DNA of 64,000 nucleotides from Rugamonas aquatica (GCF_009380215.1 NZ_WHUG01000003.1:248001-312000), one strand, 5' to 3'; counted from the first letter of the stretch, positions 51,417 to 63,599 are shown. Notes: generated from the letters alone by a model not told the origin. Program-made: numbers and translations.

Positions 51417-51782
51417 ATGAATGATTCGACGAGTATTTCCAAGCCGGTGTATAAAGTCGTCGCCCTCCAGTTAGCCATCGCAACTGGATTCGCCTTGCTC
51501 GCCTGGAACTTGGGTGGAGTACTCAAAGCTTGGTCGGCCGCCTATGGCGGAGCAATCGCAGTCATCGGGAGTCTGATGTACGCGATGATTGTTGCGGGCG
51601 GAACAAATGACGCCAAAAAAGCTTTCCGGTCGCATGTGCGCGCCGAAGTAGTGAAAATATTTATCACGGTAGTGCTGTTTGTTTTGGCACTGGCGCTGTT
51701 TCAGTCGGCCTCTTGGTTATGGCTGATCTTGGGTTTCGCGGTGGCAACCTTAGCTTATTGGTTTTCACTGCTCGCAATTTAA
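51417..51782 (+). CDS. atpI: ATP synthase subunit I
   Basis: A 121-aa membrane protein with four hydrophobic segments, typical of AtpI/UncI, which helps assemble the c-ring. I place the start at ATG 51417 (GGGAG 8-9 nt upstream); the frame is open for 13 more codons, but those lie at or before the expected transcription start. It is followed by atpB after 21 nt. Confidence 0.85.
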   Translation: MNDSTSISKPVYKVVALQLAIATGFALLAWNLGGVLKAWSAAYGGAIAVIGSLMYAMIVAGGTNDAKKAFRSHVRAEVVKIFITVVLFVLALALFQSASWLWLILGFAVATLAYWFSLLAI

Positions 51783-52604
<822 letters not shown>

Positions 52605-52647
52605 GCAACTTAGTTTTAACTTTTTTAGTATCTGTAGTCTTTTTTAA

Positions 52648-52941
<294 letters not shown>

Positions 52942-52983
52942 TTCGCTCCCTTCTAGGAGAAACTTTTAGTTAGGAGCAAAGGT

Positions 52984-53454
52984 ATGGACATCAATATGTC
53001 TCTCATCGGTCAGATGATCACCTTCGCGGTGTTGGTCTGGGTTTCGATGAAGTTCGTATTTCCTTCGCTGAATGCAGCGTTGGATGAGCGTGCCAAGCGT
53101 ATCGCTGACGGTCTGGCTGCGGCCGACCAAGGCCAGCAAGCGATGGTAGTTGCTGAGAAGCGCGCCAGCGAAGCGCTGGCCGGTGCACGCGAAGAAGCTT
53201 CGCAACGCGTTGCCGACGCTGAAAAGCGCGCGCAACTGGTGGCGGAAGAAATCAAAGCACATGCACAAGCTGAAGCCGACCGCATCATTGCGCAAGCTAA
53301 AGCCGACGCCGATCAGCAACTGGCCAAGGCGCGCGAAGCGCTGCGCGCTCAGGTGGCTGACCTGGCTGTGAAGGGCGCCGAGCAAATCCTCAAGCGCGAA
53401 GTCAACGCTTCGGCTCACGCCGATCTGTTGTCGCGCCTGTCTGTCGAGCTGTAA
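52984..53454 (+). CDS. atpF: ATP synthase F0 subunit b
   Basis: A 156-aa peripheral-stalk protein: one N-terminal membrane helix ([25 protein letters not shown]) followed by a long charged, alanine-rich helix that dimerises. Family start and length are typical. atpH starts 2 nt after its stop. Confidence 0.96.
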   Translation: MDINMSLIGQMITFAVLVWVSMKFVFPSLNAALDERAKRIADGLAAADQGQQAMVVAEKRASEALAGAREEASQRVADAEKRAQLVAEEIKAHAQAEADRIIAQAKADADQQLAKAREALRAQVADLAVKGAEQILKREVNASAHADLLSRLSVEL

Positions 53455-53456
53455 TC

Positions 53457-54002
53457 ATGGCAGAAAACGCAACCGTCGCCCGTCCCTACGCGGAAGCTTT
53501 GTTCCGCGTAGCCCAAGCAGGTAAGGAATCGTTCAACCTCGCGGCGTGGTCCGAACTGGTGGCCGAACTGGCCCAGATCGGTGCCCACCCCGAGGTGCAA
53601 GCATTCGCCCGCAACCCGAAAGCTTCGGCTAGCGATGTGAGCGCCGCCATTACGGCACTGGTGAAGTCGCCGTTGAACACGGAAGCGAAAAACTTCCTGG
53701 CGATGCTGGTCGAAAACGGCCGCATCAGTCTGCTGCCGGAAATCGGCGCGCAATTCCAGGCGTTGAAAAACGCCCAGGAAGGTGCGGCAGACGCCGACAT
53801 CACCAGCGCATTCGACCTGAGCTCGGCTCAAGTGAGCGAGCTGGTCGCCACGCTGGAAAAGAAATTCAGCCGCAAGCTGAACCCGGTTGTCACCGTGGAT
53901 CCAGCGTTGATCGGTGGCGTGCGCGTGGTCGTTGGCGATGAAGTGCTGGACACTTCGGTCCGCGCCAAGCTGCAGCAAATGCGTGTCGCACTGGTCGCAT
54001 AA
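53457..54002 (+). CDS. atpH: ATP synthase F1 subunit delta
   Basis: A 181-aa peripheral-stalk cap protein. It opens with [15 protein letters not shown] and contains [18 protein letters not shown] and the C-terminal [29 protein letters not shown], all characteristic of AtpH. It links subunit b to F1. Confidence 0.96.
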   Translation: MAENATVARPYAEALFRVAQAGKESFNLAAWSELVAELAQIGAHPEVQAFARNPKASASDVSAAITALVKSPLNTEAKNFLAMLVENGRISLLPEIGAQFQALKNAQEGAADADITSAFDLSSAQVSELVATLEKKFSRKLNPVVTVDPALIGGVRVVVGDEVLDTSVRAKLQQMRVALVA

Positions 54003-54064
54003 GCGTCGCTTAGAACAGATTCTTCATCTCGCGCAAGCTGAGAGAAACACTTTTAGGAGTTAGT

Positions 54065-55606
54065 ATGCAACTCAACCCATCTGAAATCAGCGAGCTGATC
54101 AAGAGCCGTATCGAAGGCCTTGATGGCGGCGCTGAAGTACGCAACCAAGGCACGGTTATCTCCGTCGCCGACGGTATCGTCCGCATCCACGGCCTGTCCG
54201 AAGTGATGCAGGGCGAAATGCTGGAATTCCCTGGTAACACCTTTGGCCTGGCAATGAATCTGGAGCGCGACTCCGTCGGCGCCGTGATTCTGGGTGCTTA
54301 CGAGCACATCTCCGAAGGCGACACGGTCAAGTGCACCGGCCGCATTCTGGAAGTGCCAGTCGGTCCTGAACTGCGTGGCCGTGTGGTCAACGCCCTGGGC
54401 CAGCCTATCGACGGCAAAGGCGCCATCGACGCCAAGCTGACCTCGCCAATCGAAAAGATCGCTCCAGGCGTTATCGCCCGTGAGTCCGTCTCGCAGCCTA
54501 TGCAGACCGGTCTGAAATCGATCGACGCGATGGTACCAATTGGCCGTGGCCAGCGCGAGCTGATCATTGGCGACCGTCAAACCGGTAAGTCCGCCGTAGC
54601 GGTTGATGCGATCATCAACCAAAAAGGCCAGGGCATGACCTGCATCTACGTGGCTATCGGTCAGAAAGCCTCGACGATCAAGAACATCGTGCGTTCGCTG
54701 GAACAGCACGGCGCGCTGGAGTACACCATTGTTGTCGCCGCATCGGCCGCCGAATCGGCAGCGATGCAGTACATCTCGGCTTACTCGGGTTGCACCATGG
54801 GCGAGTACTTCCGCGACCGCGGCGAAGACGCGCTGATCGTGTACGATGACCTGTCCAAGCAAGCTGTAGCTTACCGTCAGATCTCCCTGCTGCTGCGCCG
54901 CCCACCAGGCCGCGAAGCCTACCCAGGCGACGTGTTCTACCTGCACTCCCGTCTGCTGGAACGCGCAGCACGCGTCAACGCCGACTACGTCGAAGCCTTC
55001 ACCGGCGGCGCAGTCAAAGGCAAGACCGGCTCGCTGACCGCACTGCCGATCATTGAAACCCAGGCTGGCGACGTTTCGGCCTTCGTGCCAACCAACGTGA
55101 TTTCGATTACCGACGGCCAGATCTTCCTGGAAACCTCGCTGTTCAACTCGGGCATCCGTCCTGCGATTAACGCGGGTATCTCGGTATCGCGCGTTGGTGG
55201 CGCCGCTCAGACCAAGGTCATCAAAAACCTGTCCGGCGGTATCCGTACCGACTTGGCGCAGTACCGTGAACTGGCTGCGTTCGCGCAGTTCGCTTCCGAC
55301 CTGGACGAATCGACCCGCAAGCAGCTGGACCGCGGTGCACGCGTGACCGAACTGCTGAAGCAGGCTCAGTACTCGCCACTGTCGATCTCCCTGATGGCTG
55401 CCTCGCTGTTCGCAGTGAACAAGGGCTACCTGGATGATGTGCCAGTCAAGAAAGTACTGCCATTCGAAGCCGGTCTGCATGCATACCTGAAGACCAAGCA
55501 AGCTGCGCTGCTGGCCAAGATTGAAGAAACCAAGCAACTGGACAAAGACGGCGAAGCAACGCTGTCGGCCGCCATTGCGGACTTCAAGAAATCCGGCGCA
55601 TTTTAA
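54065..55606 (+). CDS. atpA: ATP synthase F1 subunit alpha
   Basis: A 513-aa non-catalytic nucleotide-binding subunit. Walker A is [15 protein letters not shown] (about 169-183). [44 protein letters not shown] is the diagnostic block near 267-310. It ends [13 protein letters not shown]. The stop is followed by a strong stem-loop (55614-55633) before atpG. Confidence 0.98.
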   Translation: MQLNPSEISELIKSRIEGLDGGAEVRNQGTVISVADGIVRIHGLSEVMQGEMLEFPGNTFGLAMNLERDSVGAVILGAYEHISEGDTVKCTGRILEVPVGPELRGRVVNALGQPIDGKGAIDAKLTSPIEKIAPGVIARESVSQPMQTGLKSIDAMVPIGRGQRELIIGDRQTGKSAVAVDAIINQKGQGMTCIYVAIGQKASTIKNIVRSLEQHGALEYTIVVAASAAESAAMQYISAYSGCTMGEYFRDRGEDALIVYDDLSKQAVAYRQISLLLRRPPGREAYPGDVFYLHSRLLERAARVNADYVEAFTGGAVKGKTGSLTALPIIETQAGDVSAFVPTNVISITDGQIFLETSLFNSGIRPAINAGISVSRVGGAAQTKVIKNLSGGIRTDLAQYRELAAFAQFASDLDESTRKQLDRGARVTELLKQAQYSPLSISLMAASLFAVNKGYLDDVPVKKVLPFEAGLHAYLKTKQAALLAKIEETKQLDKDGEATLSAAIADFKKSGAF

Positions 55607-55613
55607 GCGACAC

Positions 55614-55633
55614 GGCGGTCCCTCGGGACCGCC
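55614..55633 (+). other. Intercistronic stem-loop between atpA and atpG
   Basis: GGCGGTCC pairs with GGACCGCC across a CTCG loop (8-9 bp, GC-rich) with no T-run, 8 nt after the atpA stop and about 12 nt before the atpG ribosome-binding site (AGAAGGAG). It is a candidate for transcript processing, stability or translational adjustment of subunit ratios. Confidence 0.55.
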
Positions 55634-55658
55634 TTCAGCGCAGAAGGAGTAAGGACTC

Positions 55659-56534
55659 ATGGCAGTAGGCAAAGAGATACGTGGCAAGATCAAGAGCGTA
55701 GAGAATACGAAGAAGATCACCAAGGCGATGGAAATGGTCGCCGCATCGAAAATGCGCAAAGCGCAGGATCGCATGCGCGCCGCCCGTCCCTACAGTGAAA
55801 AGATTCGCAATATCGCCGCCAATCTGGCTACCGCAAATCCGGAATACACCCACCCGTTCCTGGCTGAAGAGCAACAGGACACGGCGAAGGCAGTTGGCTT
55901 CGTGATCGTCACCACCGACAAAGGTCTGTGCGGCGGCATGAACACCAACATCCTGCGCATGGTGACGGCGAAAACCCGTGAGCTGGAAACAGCCGGCAAC
56001 AAGATTGCCGCGGTAGCTATCGGTAACAAAGGTTTGGGGTTTTTGAATCGCGTAGGCATTCCTGTCGTTGCGCAAGTAACGCAGATCGGCGACACGCCGC
56101 ACCTGGAAAAACTGATCGGACCTGTCAAGGTCATGCTCGAAAAGTTCCAGAACGGTGAAGTCGACGCAGTCTACCTGTGCTACACCAAGTTCATCAACAC
56201 GATGAAGCAAGAGCCGGTCGTGGAGCAGTTGCTGCCACTGCCAGCCGCGAAGACGCAGGCCGACGCGGGTAATCACAACTGGGATTACATCTACGAGCCG
56301 GACGCTGCGACCGTGATTGACGAACTGCTGGAGCGCTATGTAGAAGCGCTGGTGTACCAGTCGGTGGCGGAAAACCTGGCGTCCGAGCAATCGGCGCGTA
56401 TGGTGGCGATGAAGTCGGCAAGCGACAACGCCGGCAGTGTGATCGGCGAATTGAAGCTGATCTACAACAAGACCCGCCAAGCTGCGATTACCAAAGAACT
56501 CTCCGAAATCGTTGCCGGTGCGGCTGCGGTTTAA
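55659..56534 (+). CDS. atpG: ATP synthase F1 subunit gamma
   Basis: A 291-aa central-shaft subunit. The N-terminal [32 protein letters not shown] and the C-terminal [43 protein letters not shown] form the rotating coiled coil. The Rossmann-like middle includes [17 protein letters not shown]. Confidence 0.97.
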   Translation: MAVGKEIRGKIKSVENTKKITKAMEMVAASKMRKAQDRMRAARPYSEKIRNIAANLATANPEYTHPFLAEEQQDTAKAVGFVIVTTDKGLCGGMNTNILRMVTAKTRELETAGNKIAAVAIGNKGLGFLNRVGIPVVAQVTQIGDTPHLEKLIGPVKVMLEKFQNGEVDAVYLCYTKFINTMKQEPVVEQLLPLPAAKTQADAGNHNWDYIYEPDAATVIDELLERYVEALVYQSVAENLASEQSARMVAMKSASDNAGSVIGELKLIYNKTRQAAITKELSEIVAGAAAV

Positions 56535-57965
<1,431 letters not shown>

Positions 57966-57981
57966 TCGTTGAGTTTCGATC

Positions 57982-58005
57982 GCGGCCCTGTGCAAACGGG
58001 GCCGC
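57982..58005 (+). other. Intercistronic stem-loop between atpD and atpC
   Basis: GCGGCCC (57982-57988) pairs with GGGCCGC (57999-58005), 10-nt loop, no T-run. With the hairpin after atpA it is the second stem-loop in an atp gap and may tune processing or translation. Confidence 0.5.
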
Positions 58006-58025
58006 ATCACACCGACAGGACACAC

Positions 58026-58448
58026 ATGGCAAACACTATTCACGTTGACGTGGTTTCCGCCGAGGAGTTGATCTACTCGGGCGAAGCCGAATTCGTCGCG
58101 TTGCCGGGCGAGCAGGGCGAGCTGGGGATCTACCCCAAGCACACGCCGCTGATCACCCGCATCCGTCCGGGCGCGGTGCGCATCCAGGTACCAGGTCAAG
58201 CCGAGGAAGAATTTGTCTTCGTCGCGGGCGGCCTGCTGGAAGTGCAGCCGGGCGCCGTGACGGTGCTGGCGGATACCGCGATTCGCGGCAAGGATCTGGA
58301 CGAAGCCAAAGCGGCAGCGGCCAAGAAACGTGCCGAAGAAGCGCTGGCGAACAACACCTCCGGTATCGACTACGCGAAAGCGCAAGCCGAACTGGCAGCG
58401 GCCATCGGCCAGCTGGCGGCGATCGCCAAACTGCGCGCGAAGCACTAA
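58026..58448 (+). CDS. atpC: ATP synthase F1 subunit epsilon
   Basis: A 140-aa subunit: the N-terminal beta-sandwich ([40 protein letters not shown]) and a C-terminal helical hairpin rich in Ala/Lys. ATG 58026 is preferred to the upstream open frame because it follows ACAGGACACAC and gives the standard N-terminus. It ends the atp operon; a terminator follows. Confidence 0.96.
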   Translation: MANTIHVDVVSAEELIYSGEAEFVALPGEQGELGIYPKHTPLITRIRPGAVRIQVPGQAEEEFVFVAGGLLEVQPGAVTVLADTAIRGKDLDEAKAAAAKKRAEEALANNTSGIDYAKAQAELAAAIGQLAAIAKLRAKH

Positions 58449-58468
58449 GCAACGCACAGCATCACAGC

Positions 58469-58495
58469 AAAAAGGCAGCTTCGGCTGCCTTTTTT
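58469..58495 (+). terminator. Rho-independent terminator of the atp operon
   Basis: AAAAAGGCAGC and GCTGCCTTTTTT flank a TTCG tetraloop (58480-58483), with an 11-bp stem including A-T pairs and a T-run to 58495, 20 nt after the atpC stop. Confidence 0.93.
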
Positions 58496-58507
58496 ATTGG
58501 CGGAAGC

Positions 58508-58900
58508 ATGAAAACAGCAACCGTCGTCGCATGGTATGTCAAAGCCGAGATCGTCTGCGTGGCGGCGGTGACGCTGCTCGTCGGTTATCTCGGGTGGCTG
58601 ATGTTTTCGTCGCCGTTTTCCCACGCGGACTTCGACCGGCGCGCCTGGGCTCTCATCAGCCCCGCCACCGACAACAGCTGCGCGCGCGGCGCGATGGTCG
58701 ACAGCCTGTTGAAAAAACACGTCCAGATCGGCATGGACAAGAGCCAACTGGTCGCGCTGCTCGGCAAGCCGGATTATGACCGTGGCGGCGCAGCCTCTTA
58801 TGAGCTAGGCTATTGCCAGACCTTCGTCGATCCGGATACCCTGGATTTTTACTTCGACAGCCAAGGCGTTCTCACCAGGCACGCGATTACCAATCACTAA
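58508..58900 (+). CDS. Hypothetical single-span membrane protein
   Basis: A 130-aa protein with one N-terminal membrane segment (about 12-33) and a soluble, probably periplasmic, remainder containing three Cys (two in SCARGAMVDSLLKKHVQIG and YCQTF). The stretch KSQLVALLGKPDY followed by YELGY resembles the SmpA/BamE-type fold (MDKSQLVALLGKPD, by eye), so a small outer-envelope assembly-like role is imaginable, but I do not assign one. It starts 13 nt after the atp terminator. Confidence 0.55.
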   Translation: MKTATVVAWYVKAEIVCVAAVTLLVGYLGWLMFSSPFSHADFDRRAWALISPATDNSCARGAMVDSLLKKHVQIGMDKSQLVALLGKPDYDRGGAASYELGYCQTFVDPDTLDFYFDSQGVLTRHAITNH

Positions 58901-58981
58901 GACTGGCAGTTTGTGACAGTGGGCACAGCAGAGAAAGATTGATCGCTTTACAATCGGCGGCTACTTCATGAAGAGCGCCAG

Positions 58982-60163
58982 ATGAACCGAGCACTGCTGA
59001 CCATCCTTTCCACCGTAGTCCTGAGCGCCGTCGGCATCGGGCTGACGATGCCCATCATTCCGCAATTGATGCGCGACGTCGGCCATACGGCCGAACTGGG
59101 CTGGCGCTTCGGCGCCTTCACCGGGCTGTATGCGCTGATGCAGTTCATCTTCTCGCCGGTGCTCGGCGTGCTGAGCGACCGCATCGGCCGCCGGCCGGTG
59201 CTGCTGCTGTCGCTGGCGGGCGCGGTGGTCGATTATCTGTTCATGGCGATGGCGCCGTCGCTGACCTTGCTGTTCGTCGGCCGCGCGATTGCCGGCATCA
59301 GCGGCGCCAGCATCGCCGTCACCTCCGCCTACATCGCCGACGTCACGCCCGAAGACCAGCGCTCGCGCCGCTACGGCCAGCTGGGCGCCTGCTTCGGCAT
59401 CGGCTTCATCATCGGGCCGGTGATCGGAGGCCTGCTGGGCGCGTGGTGGGTGAGGGCGCCGTTCCTTGCTGCCGCGGCGATGAACGCCGTCAACCTGATC
59501 CTGACCTTGCTGCTGGTGCGCGAATCGCATACCGAACGTTCGGCCTCCGCATCGGACATGTCGTTCAATCCGCTGGCCAACTTGCGCTGGGCGGCCGGCT
59601 TCAAGTCGCTGCTGCCGCTGATCTTCGCCTCGGGCATGCTGGTGTTGATCGGCGAGATAGGCGGCACGGTCTGGGTGCTGTACAGCGAAGACAAGTTCGC
59701 GTGGGATACGCTGACCATCGGCATTTCGCTGGCGGGCTTCGGCGCGTTTCACGCCTTGGCGCAGGCGTTCGTGGTCGGCCCGATTTCCGAGCGCTGGGGC
59801 GAGCGCCGCGCGCTGATGGTGGGCGTCACGGCCGATACCTGTGCGTATGTGTTGATCGCGCTGGCCAACCAGGGCTGGATGTTGTTCGCGTTGATGCCCT
59901 TGTTCTGCATAGGCGGCATCGGCGCGCCGGCCTTGCAGGCGATCATGTCCGGCAGCGTGGGGCCGGACCAGCAAGGCAAGCTGCAGGGCGTGCTGGCCAG
60001 CGCCGCCAGCCTGGCAACAGTGATCGGCCCGGTGGCGATCAGCACGATCTACTTCATGTCGCGCGGCAGCTTCCCCGGCCTGGTGTGGCTGATCGGCGCC
60101 GGCCTGTACGTGCTGTGCCTGCCGCTGTTGCTGCGCAAGCCTGCCGCCGCGTCGTTGTCGTAG
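58982..60163 (+). CDS. TCR/Tet family MFS antiporter
   Basis: A 393-aa, 12-span drug:proton antiporter-like protein. Motif A is SPVLGVLSDRIGRRPVLLLSLAG (about 58-80) and motif C-like GACFGIGFIIGPVIGGLLG is near 137-155. Its nearest type is tetracycline-resistance/multidrug pumps of the TetA fold, but no class-specific residue lets me call resistance. No tetR-type repressor is adjacent, unlike true tet genes. The gene runs to 60163, four bases before the truncated toxin frame on the other strand. Confidence 0.8.
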   Translation: MNRALLTILSTVVLSAVGIGLTMPIIPQLMRDVGHTAELGWRFGAFTGLYALMQFIFSPVLGVLSDRIGRRPVLLLSLAGAVVDYLFMAMAPSLTLLFVGRAIAGISGASIAVTSAYIADVTPEDQRSRRYGQLGACFGIGFIIGPVIGGLLGAWWVRAPFLAAAAMNAVNLILTLLLVRESHTERSASASDMSFNPLANLRWAAGFKSLLPLIFASGMLVLIGEIGGTVWVLYSEDKFAWDTLTIGISLAGFGAFHALAQAFVVGPISERWGERRALMVGVTADTCAYVLIALANQGWMLFALMPLFCIGGIGAPALQAIMSGSVGPDQQGKLQGVLASAASLATVIGPVAISTIYFMSRGSFPGLVWLIGAGLYVLCLPLLLRKPAAASLS

Positions 60164-60166
60164 CTG

Positions 60167-60301
60167 CTAGAGCGTAGCTAGCGCCAGTAATTTGCCATTT
60201 TGTGTACCCGCCCAGCCGCATTGCACAACCGTTCTCACGCTATGACCTGTCAGGTCGGCGGCAAGGGGACCAGGCATAGACTCATCAAACAAGATACGCA
60301 T
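60167..60301 (-). pseudogene. Truncated DUF5615 (PIN-like) toxin gene
   Basis: Reading the minus strand from ATG 60301 gives 44 residues, starting MRILFDESMPGPLAADLTGH and continuing HSVRTVVQCGWAGTQNGKLLALA, then stop TAG (60169-60167). This matches the N-terminal part of DUF5615 PIN-like proteins (MRILxDExxP, then V-x-T-V/..GWAG-x-x-NG-x-L-L-x-L-A), which are normally about 105-120 aa. The acidic residues of the second half are missing, so nuclease function is very unlikely. It overlaps the DUF433 gene by 17 nt, the usual order of this toxin-antitoxin-like pair. The break point lies at the end of the MFS gene. Confidence 0.7.
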
Positions 60302-60503
60302 GGTCGTCTGCTAACTTTCCAGCGATTTCCAGCGCCGCAATCGCTGCGTCTCTGGAAACGGATGGATAGTGATCGATGAAGGTTGCTATCGATTCTCCTG
60401 CTTTCAAATAATCAAACATGAACGACAACGGCACGCGGGTGCCCACGAACACCGTGGCACCGCTATAAATCTCCGGATCACGATGGATAACTTGCTGGTT
60501 CAT
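60285..60503 (-). CDS. DUF433 family protein (antitoxin-like)
   Basis: A 72-aa protein of DUF433: HRDPEIYSGATVFVGTRVPLSFMFDYLKAGESIATFIDHYPSVSRDAAIAALEIA is the family pattern (P-x-x-x-G-x-x-V-x-G-T-R-V-P, then L..G.S...F...YP.V). Family members act as DNA-binding antitoxins next to DUF5615 toxins. ATG 60503 follows AGGAGGAC-type sequence (minus strand). It is intact although its partner is truncated. Confidence 0.85.
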   Translation of the reverse strand: MNQQVIHRDPEIYSGATVFVGTRVPLSFMFDYLKAGESIATFIDHYPSVSRDAAIAALEIAGKLADDHAYLV

Positions 60504-60575
60504 ATGTCCTCCTGCGCTGCAGATCGACTATACCTAAAGCCAGTATAGTCGATCTGACGCAGCGTCAAATGCCCG

Positions 60576-61628
60576 TTAGCGCTTGCTGAGCTTGTCCTTC
60601 GAGCGGGCCACGGCGGCGCGTTGCATCACTTTCCATTTGGCGACTTGGGCGATGCGGTCCAGCGGTGTCTGCTGGCTGCGGCGTGCTTCGCGCATCAGCT
60701 TGTGATAGTTCAGCAGACGGTCCGCATCGACCACGCCGCGCACCGCGCAACCGGGTTCGCCGTCGTGGTGGCAGTCGCGGAACTGGCATTGCGCCGCCAG
60801 CGCGTCGATGTCTTCGAAAGCGGCCGTCAGGCTGGCTTCGTCGGCATCCGGTTGCCAGCTGCGCAGGCCCGGCGTGTCGATGATGCAGGCGCCGCCAGCG
60901 CACAGATGCAGCGAACGGGAGGTGGTCGTGTGACGGCCGCGTCCATCGCCCTTGCGCACGCCGCCGGTCTGCTGGCCCGCTTGCGTCAGCGTGTTGGTCA
61001 GCGTGGATTTGCCGGCGCCCGAAGACCCCAGCAGCACCAGCGTCTGGCCGACGCCCAGCCACGGCGCCAGCTGCGCCGCCGCGTCGTCGCTCAGCGTGTT
61101 GAGGGCCAGCAGCGGTATGCTGGCGGGCAGCCGCTGCCGCAGCAGCTCCATGCGCTGCTCGACGTCGTCGCCGATGTCGGCCTTGCTCATCACCACCACA
61201 GGCTCCACGCCCGCCGTCTTGACGATGGCGAGGTAGCGTTCCAGGCGGCGCGGGTTGAAGTCGTGATCCAGACCCATCACCAGCAGCGCCGTGTCGACAT
61301 TGCTGACCAGGCTGTGATGCCGGCCGTCGTTGCCGCGCCGGGCGATGTGGGTGGTGGGCGGTAGCAGCGTGCTGAGCCAGCGTTCGTCGTGCGCCAGCGT
61401 GGTGCTGAGCACCCAGTCGCCGACGGCCAACGCCTCGTCGTGCAGCGCCGGCAGCACGCGCGCGCGGAATTCGGCCTGGCCGTCGTGGACGGTGAGCCAG
61501 TCGCGCTGGATTTCGGTGATGCGCACCAGGCTGGCGTTGGCTGGTGCGTTGGGCAGTTGGTAGAGCTGGCTGGCGATGGTTTGCGTTAAGCCGATAAGGC
61601 GCAGCGATTCAAAATCGATGTCGATCAT
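60576..61628 (-). CDS. rsgA: Ribosome small subunit-dependent GTPase A
   Basis: A 350-aa circularly permuted GTPase that helps 30S maturation. Motifs occur in the permuted order: G4 VVMSKADIGD (about 145-154), G1 LLGSSGAGKSTLTNTL (about 199-214), G3 IDTPGLRSW (about 252). The zinc site is CQFRDCHHDGEPGCAV (about 277-292). An OB-like N-terminal region precedes them. It is a single gene with no clear operon partner. Confidence 0.93.
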   Translation of the reverse strand: MIDIDFESLRLIGLTQTIASQLYQLPNAPANASLVRITEIQRDWLTVHDGQAEFRARVLPALHDEALAVGDWVLSTTLAHDERWLSTLLPPTTHIARRGNDGRHHSLVSNVDTALLVMGLDHDFNPRRLERYLAIVKTAGVEPVVVMSKADIGDDVEQRMELLRQRLPASIPLLALNTLSDDAAAQLAPWLGVGQTLVLLGSSGAGKSTLTNTLTQAGQQTGGVRKGDGRGRHTTTSRSLHLCAGGACIIDTPGLRSWQPDADEASLTAAFEDIDALAAQCQFRDCHHDGEPGCAVRGVVDADRLLNYHKLMREARRSQQTPLDRIAQVAKWKVMQRAAVARSKDKLSKR

Positions 61629-61865
61629 GGTGTGTGTATTTCCTGATTCCGGTAAGACGAGCGGTACCCTTCGCGAAGATGCGAACAGGTGGCGAATACG
61701 GGAAGTCAGCTGCGCGAGAACGCGCGGATCAACACACTACGGAGGGGATTCCGACGTAATCAGGCAGCCGACAGGAGGGCAGTATCTACTTGGCGCATTT
61801 TATGGTCTCCTGTGGTTGGGGTAAGGCGCACAGTGTCTCATCTGGATGACGTATAGTCAACGTAA
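61629..61865. other. Gap between rsgA and the PhzF gene
   Basis: 237 nt carrying no large ORF. It holds a 12-codon minus-strand reading frame (61760-61798, MRQVDTALLSAA) with a good ribosome-binding site (AGGAGACC) eight nt upstream, which may be a leader peptide before rsgA. Otherwise nothing recognisable; a short CGTAATCAG repeat occurs at 61755 and 61861. Confidence 0.35.
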
Positions 61866-62714
61866 TCAGTTTTCTAACGTGCCATCGATGACGGTGACGA
61901 CGCGCCCGCCTATCCAGGGCTCGCCGTCGAGGTAGGTGATGGTGACGCGGCCGTCGCGGCCCAGCGCCGTGCCCTGGCGTACGGTGTAGTCCGGGCCGCT
62001 CGCCAGCAGCCGGGCGATGCAGGCGTTGGCGCTGCCGGTGACCGGGTCTTCGATCATCACGCCGTTTTCCACGCACATCGCGCGCACCTCGTAGTCCGCC
62101 GGGGCGCCGGACGGATGCGGACCGTAGACCGCCACGCCGTCGCTGCCGGCGCGCTGCGTCAGCTCGGCGACCGCCGCCGCGCTGAACGACGCAGCCATGC
62201 AATCGGCCGCCGTATCGAGCCGCACGACCAGCCAGCGTATGCCGATACTCACCACGACCGGCGGCTGGCTTTCGGTCAGCGCAGCGGTGCCTAGCGCGGT
62301 CCGCAGCAACGGCATCAGGCCGGCATCCAGCGCCGCGAGTGTGGCCGGCGGCGCGCGGAACGCCAGGCCGCCATCGTCGGCGATACGCACCGGCACCAGG
62401 CCGACGCCGCATTCCTGCACCAGCGTGCCGGGCGTCTTGGGCCGCAGTCCCGCCTGCAGCAGCGCGTGGGCCGTGCCCAGCGTCGGATGGCCGGCAAAGG
62501 GAAACTCTTCCGACGTCGTGAAGATGCGCACGCGGTAATCGGCGGCCGGATCCGTGGCCGGCAGCACAAAGGTGGTCTCGGATAAATTGGTCCAGCGTGC
62601 AATGGCTTGCATCTGCTGATCGCTGAGTCCTTCCGCATCGAGTATCACCGCCAACGGGTTGCCCATGAATGGCGCGGTGGTGAAGACATCGACCTGCTTG
62701 AAACGACGGCTCAT
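61866..62714 (-). CDS. PhzF family isomerase/epimerase
   Basis: A 282-aa PhzF-like protein: FKQVDVFTTAPFMGNPLAVILDAEGL at the start, FTTSEEFPFAGHPTLGTAHAL (about 64-84), and the C-terminal GVMIEDPVTGSANACIARLL (about 217-236). The family catalytic Glu appears in SETTFV (about 45). Although named after phenazine synthesis, most PhzF homologues act elsewhere; no phenazine genes are present. ATG 62714 follows GGAGCAAGC and overlaps the AraC gene's end by 4 nt. Confidence 0.88.
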   Translation of the reverse strand: MSRRFKQVDVFTTAPFMGNPLAVILDAEGLSDQQMQAIARWTNLSETTFVLPATDPAADYRVRIFTTSEEFPFAGHPTLGTAHALLQAGLRPKTPGTLVQECGVGLVPVRIADDGGLAFRAPPATLAALDAGLMPLLRTALGTAALTESQPPVVVSIGIRWLVVRLDTAADCMAASFSAAAVAELTQRAGSDGVAVYGPHPSGAPADYEVRAMCVENGVMIEDPVTGSANACIARLLASGPDYTVRQGTALGRDGRVTITYLDGEPWIGGRVVTVIDGTLEN

Positions 62715-63520
62715 GCTTGCTCCTTGCAACTGCGGCGGTAGTCGGCGGGCGGCTTGCCGACCAGTTTTTCAAAATCGGTGGTGAAGTGCGCCTGGTCGTA
62801 ATAGCCCAGCGCCTGCGCCAGCGTGGCCAGGTCGATCTCGGCGCCGTGCGACAGCTGGTCGGCCGCGTCCAGCAGGCGGTTGCGGCGTATCACCCATTTC
62901 GGCGTGGCGCCTACGTATTCCTTGAACAGAATCTGCAGCCGCCGCACGCTGATGCCCGTGTGCCCGGCCAGCTGCTGTACCTGCGTGATGTCCGGCTGCC
63001 GCTGGATCGCTTCCAGTATCCCGGCGATGCGCGCGGTCTGCGGATCGGGCGCGGGCAGGGCGCGGCGCAGGATGGCGCTCGCGGCCGCGACCATGCCGGC
63101 GTCGTCGTCGGCCGTCAGCACGCTGCGTTCGGCCTCGGCATCGTCGCAGTCGAACAGCGACGACAGCGATAATTCGCGATCCGTCGCCGACTGCACCGGC
63201 TGCTTCAGGAAGCTGCGGAACGCGCCCGGCAGGAAGCGCACGCCCAGGATGCGGCCGCTGTTTTTCAGCGTATATTCGAAAGCGCCCGTCATCACGCCGA
63301 ACACCGCCGTGCGGCCGGCGTCGAACACCATGTGGATGCAGGGCGAGGGCAGGGTGCGCTGCACGTGCGTCACGCCGTCCGGCAATTGCCACGCCACCAG
63401 CCAGAAGTGCTCGATGAAAGGCGCCAGGTCGGGTTCGGGCAGGTAGCGTTCCAGCCGAAATATTTTTTCCGCCGCAGCGGGATTGACCACGCCCTTGGGC
63501 CGGCTGGTGACGGTTTGCAT
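62711..63520 (-). CDS. AraC family transcriptional regulator
   Basis: A 269-aa regulator with an N-terminal DUF6597-like sensing domain (EKIFRLERYLPEPDLAPFIEHFWLVAWQL, LPSPCIHMVFD) and a C-terminal AraC double HTH (about 165-262): ISVRRLQILFKEYVGATPKWVIRRNRLLDAADQL and ALGYYDQAHFTTDFEKLVGKPPADYR. ATG 63520 replaces a longer open frame that lacks a good site. It is upstream of and overlaps the PhzF gene by 4 nt, so one transcript is likely. Confidence 0.88.
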   Translation of the reverse strand: MQTVTSRPKGVVNPAAAEKIFRLERYLPEPDLAPFIEHFWLVAWQLPDGVTHVQRTLPSPCIHMVFDAGRTAVFGVMTGAFEYTLKNSGRILGVRFLPGAFRSFLKQPVQSATDRELSLSSLFDCDDAEAERSVLTADDDAGMVAAASAILRRALPAPDPQTARIAGILEAIQRQPDITQVQQLAGHTGISVRRLQILFKEYVGATPKWVIRRNRLLDAADQLSHGAEIDLATLAQALGYYDQAHFTTDFEKLVGKPPADYRRSCKEQA

Positions 63521-63599
63521 AGCTGTTCGCGTTTTTACAAGACCACCATCATAGCAAGAGTTATTGTGGCGTTTCTTCACCCCCAACAGGAGACATAAC

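Noticed and set aside
58982..60163. Calling the Tet-type MFS gene a tetracycline-resistance determinant
   Set aside because: The fold and motif A fit the TetA family, but no adjacent TetR repressor or class-defining residues are visible; housekeeping or multidrug pumps share these features.
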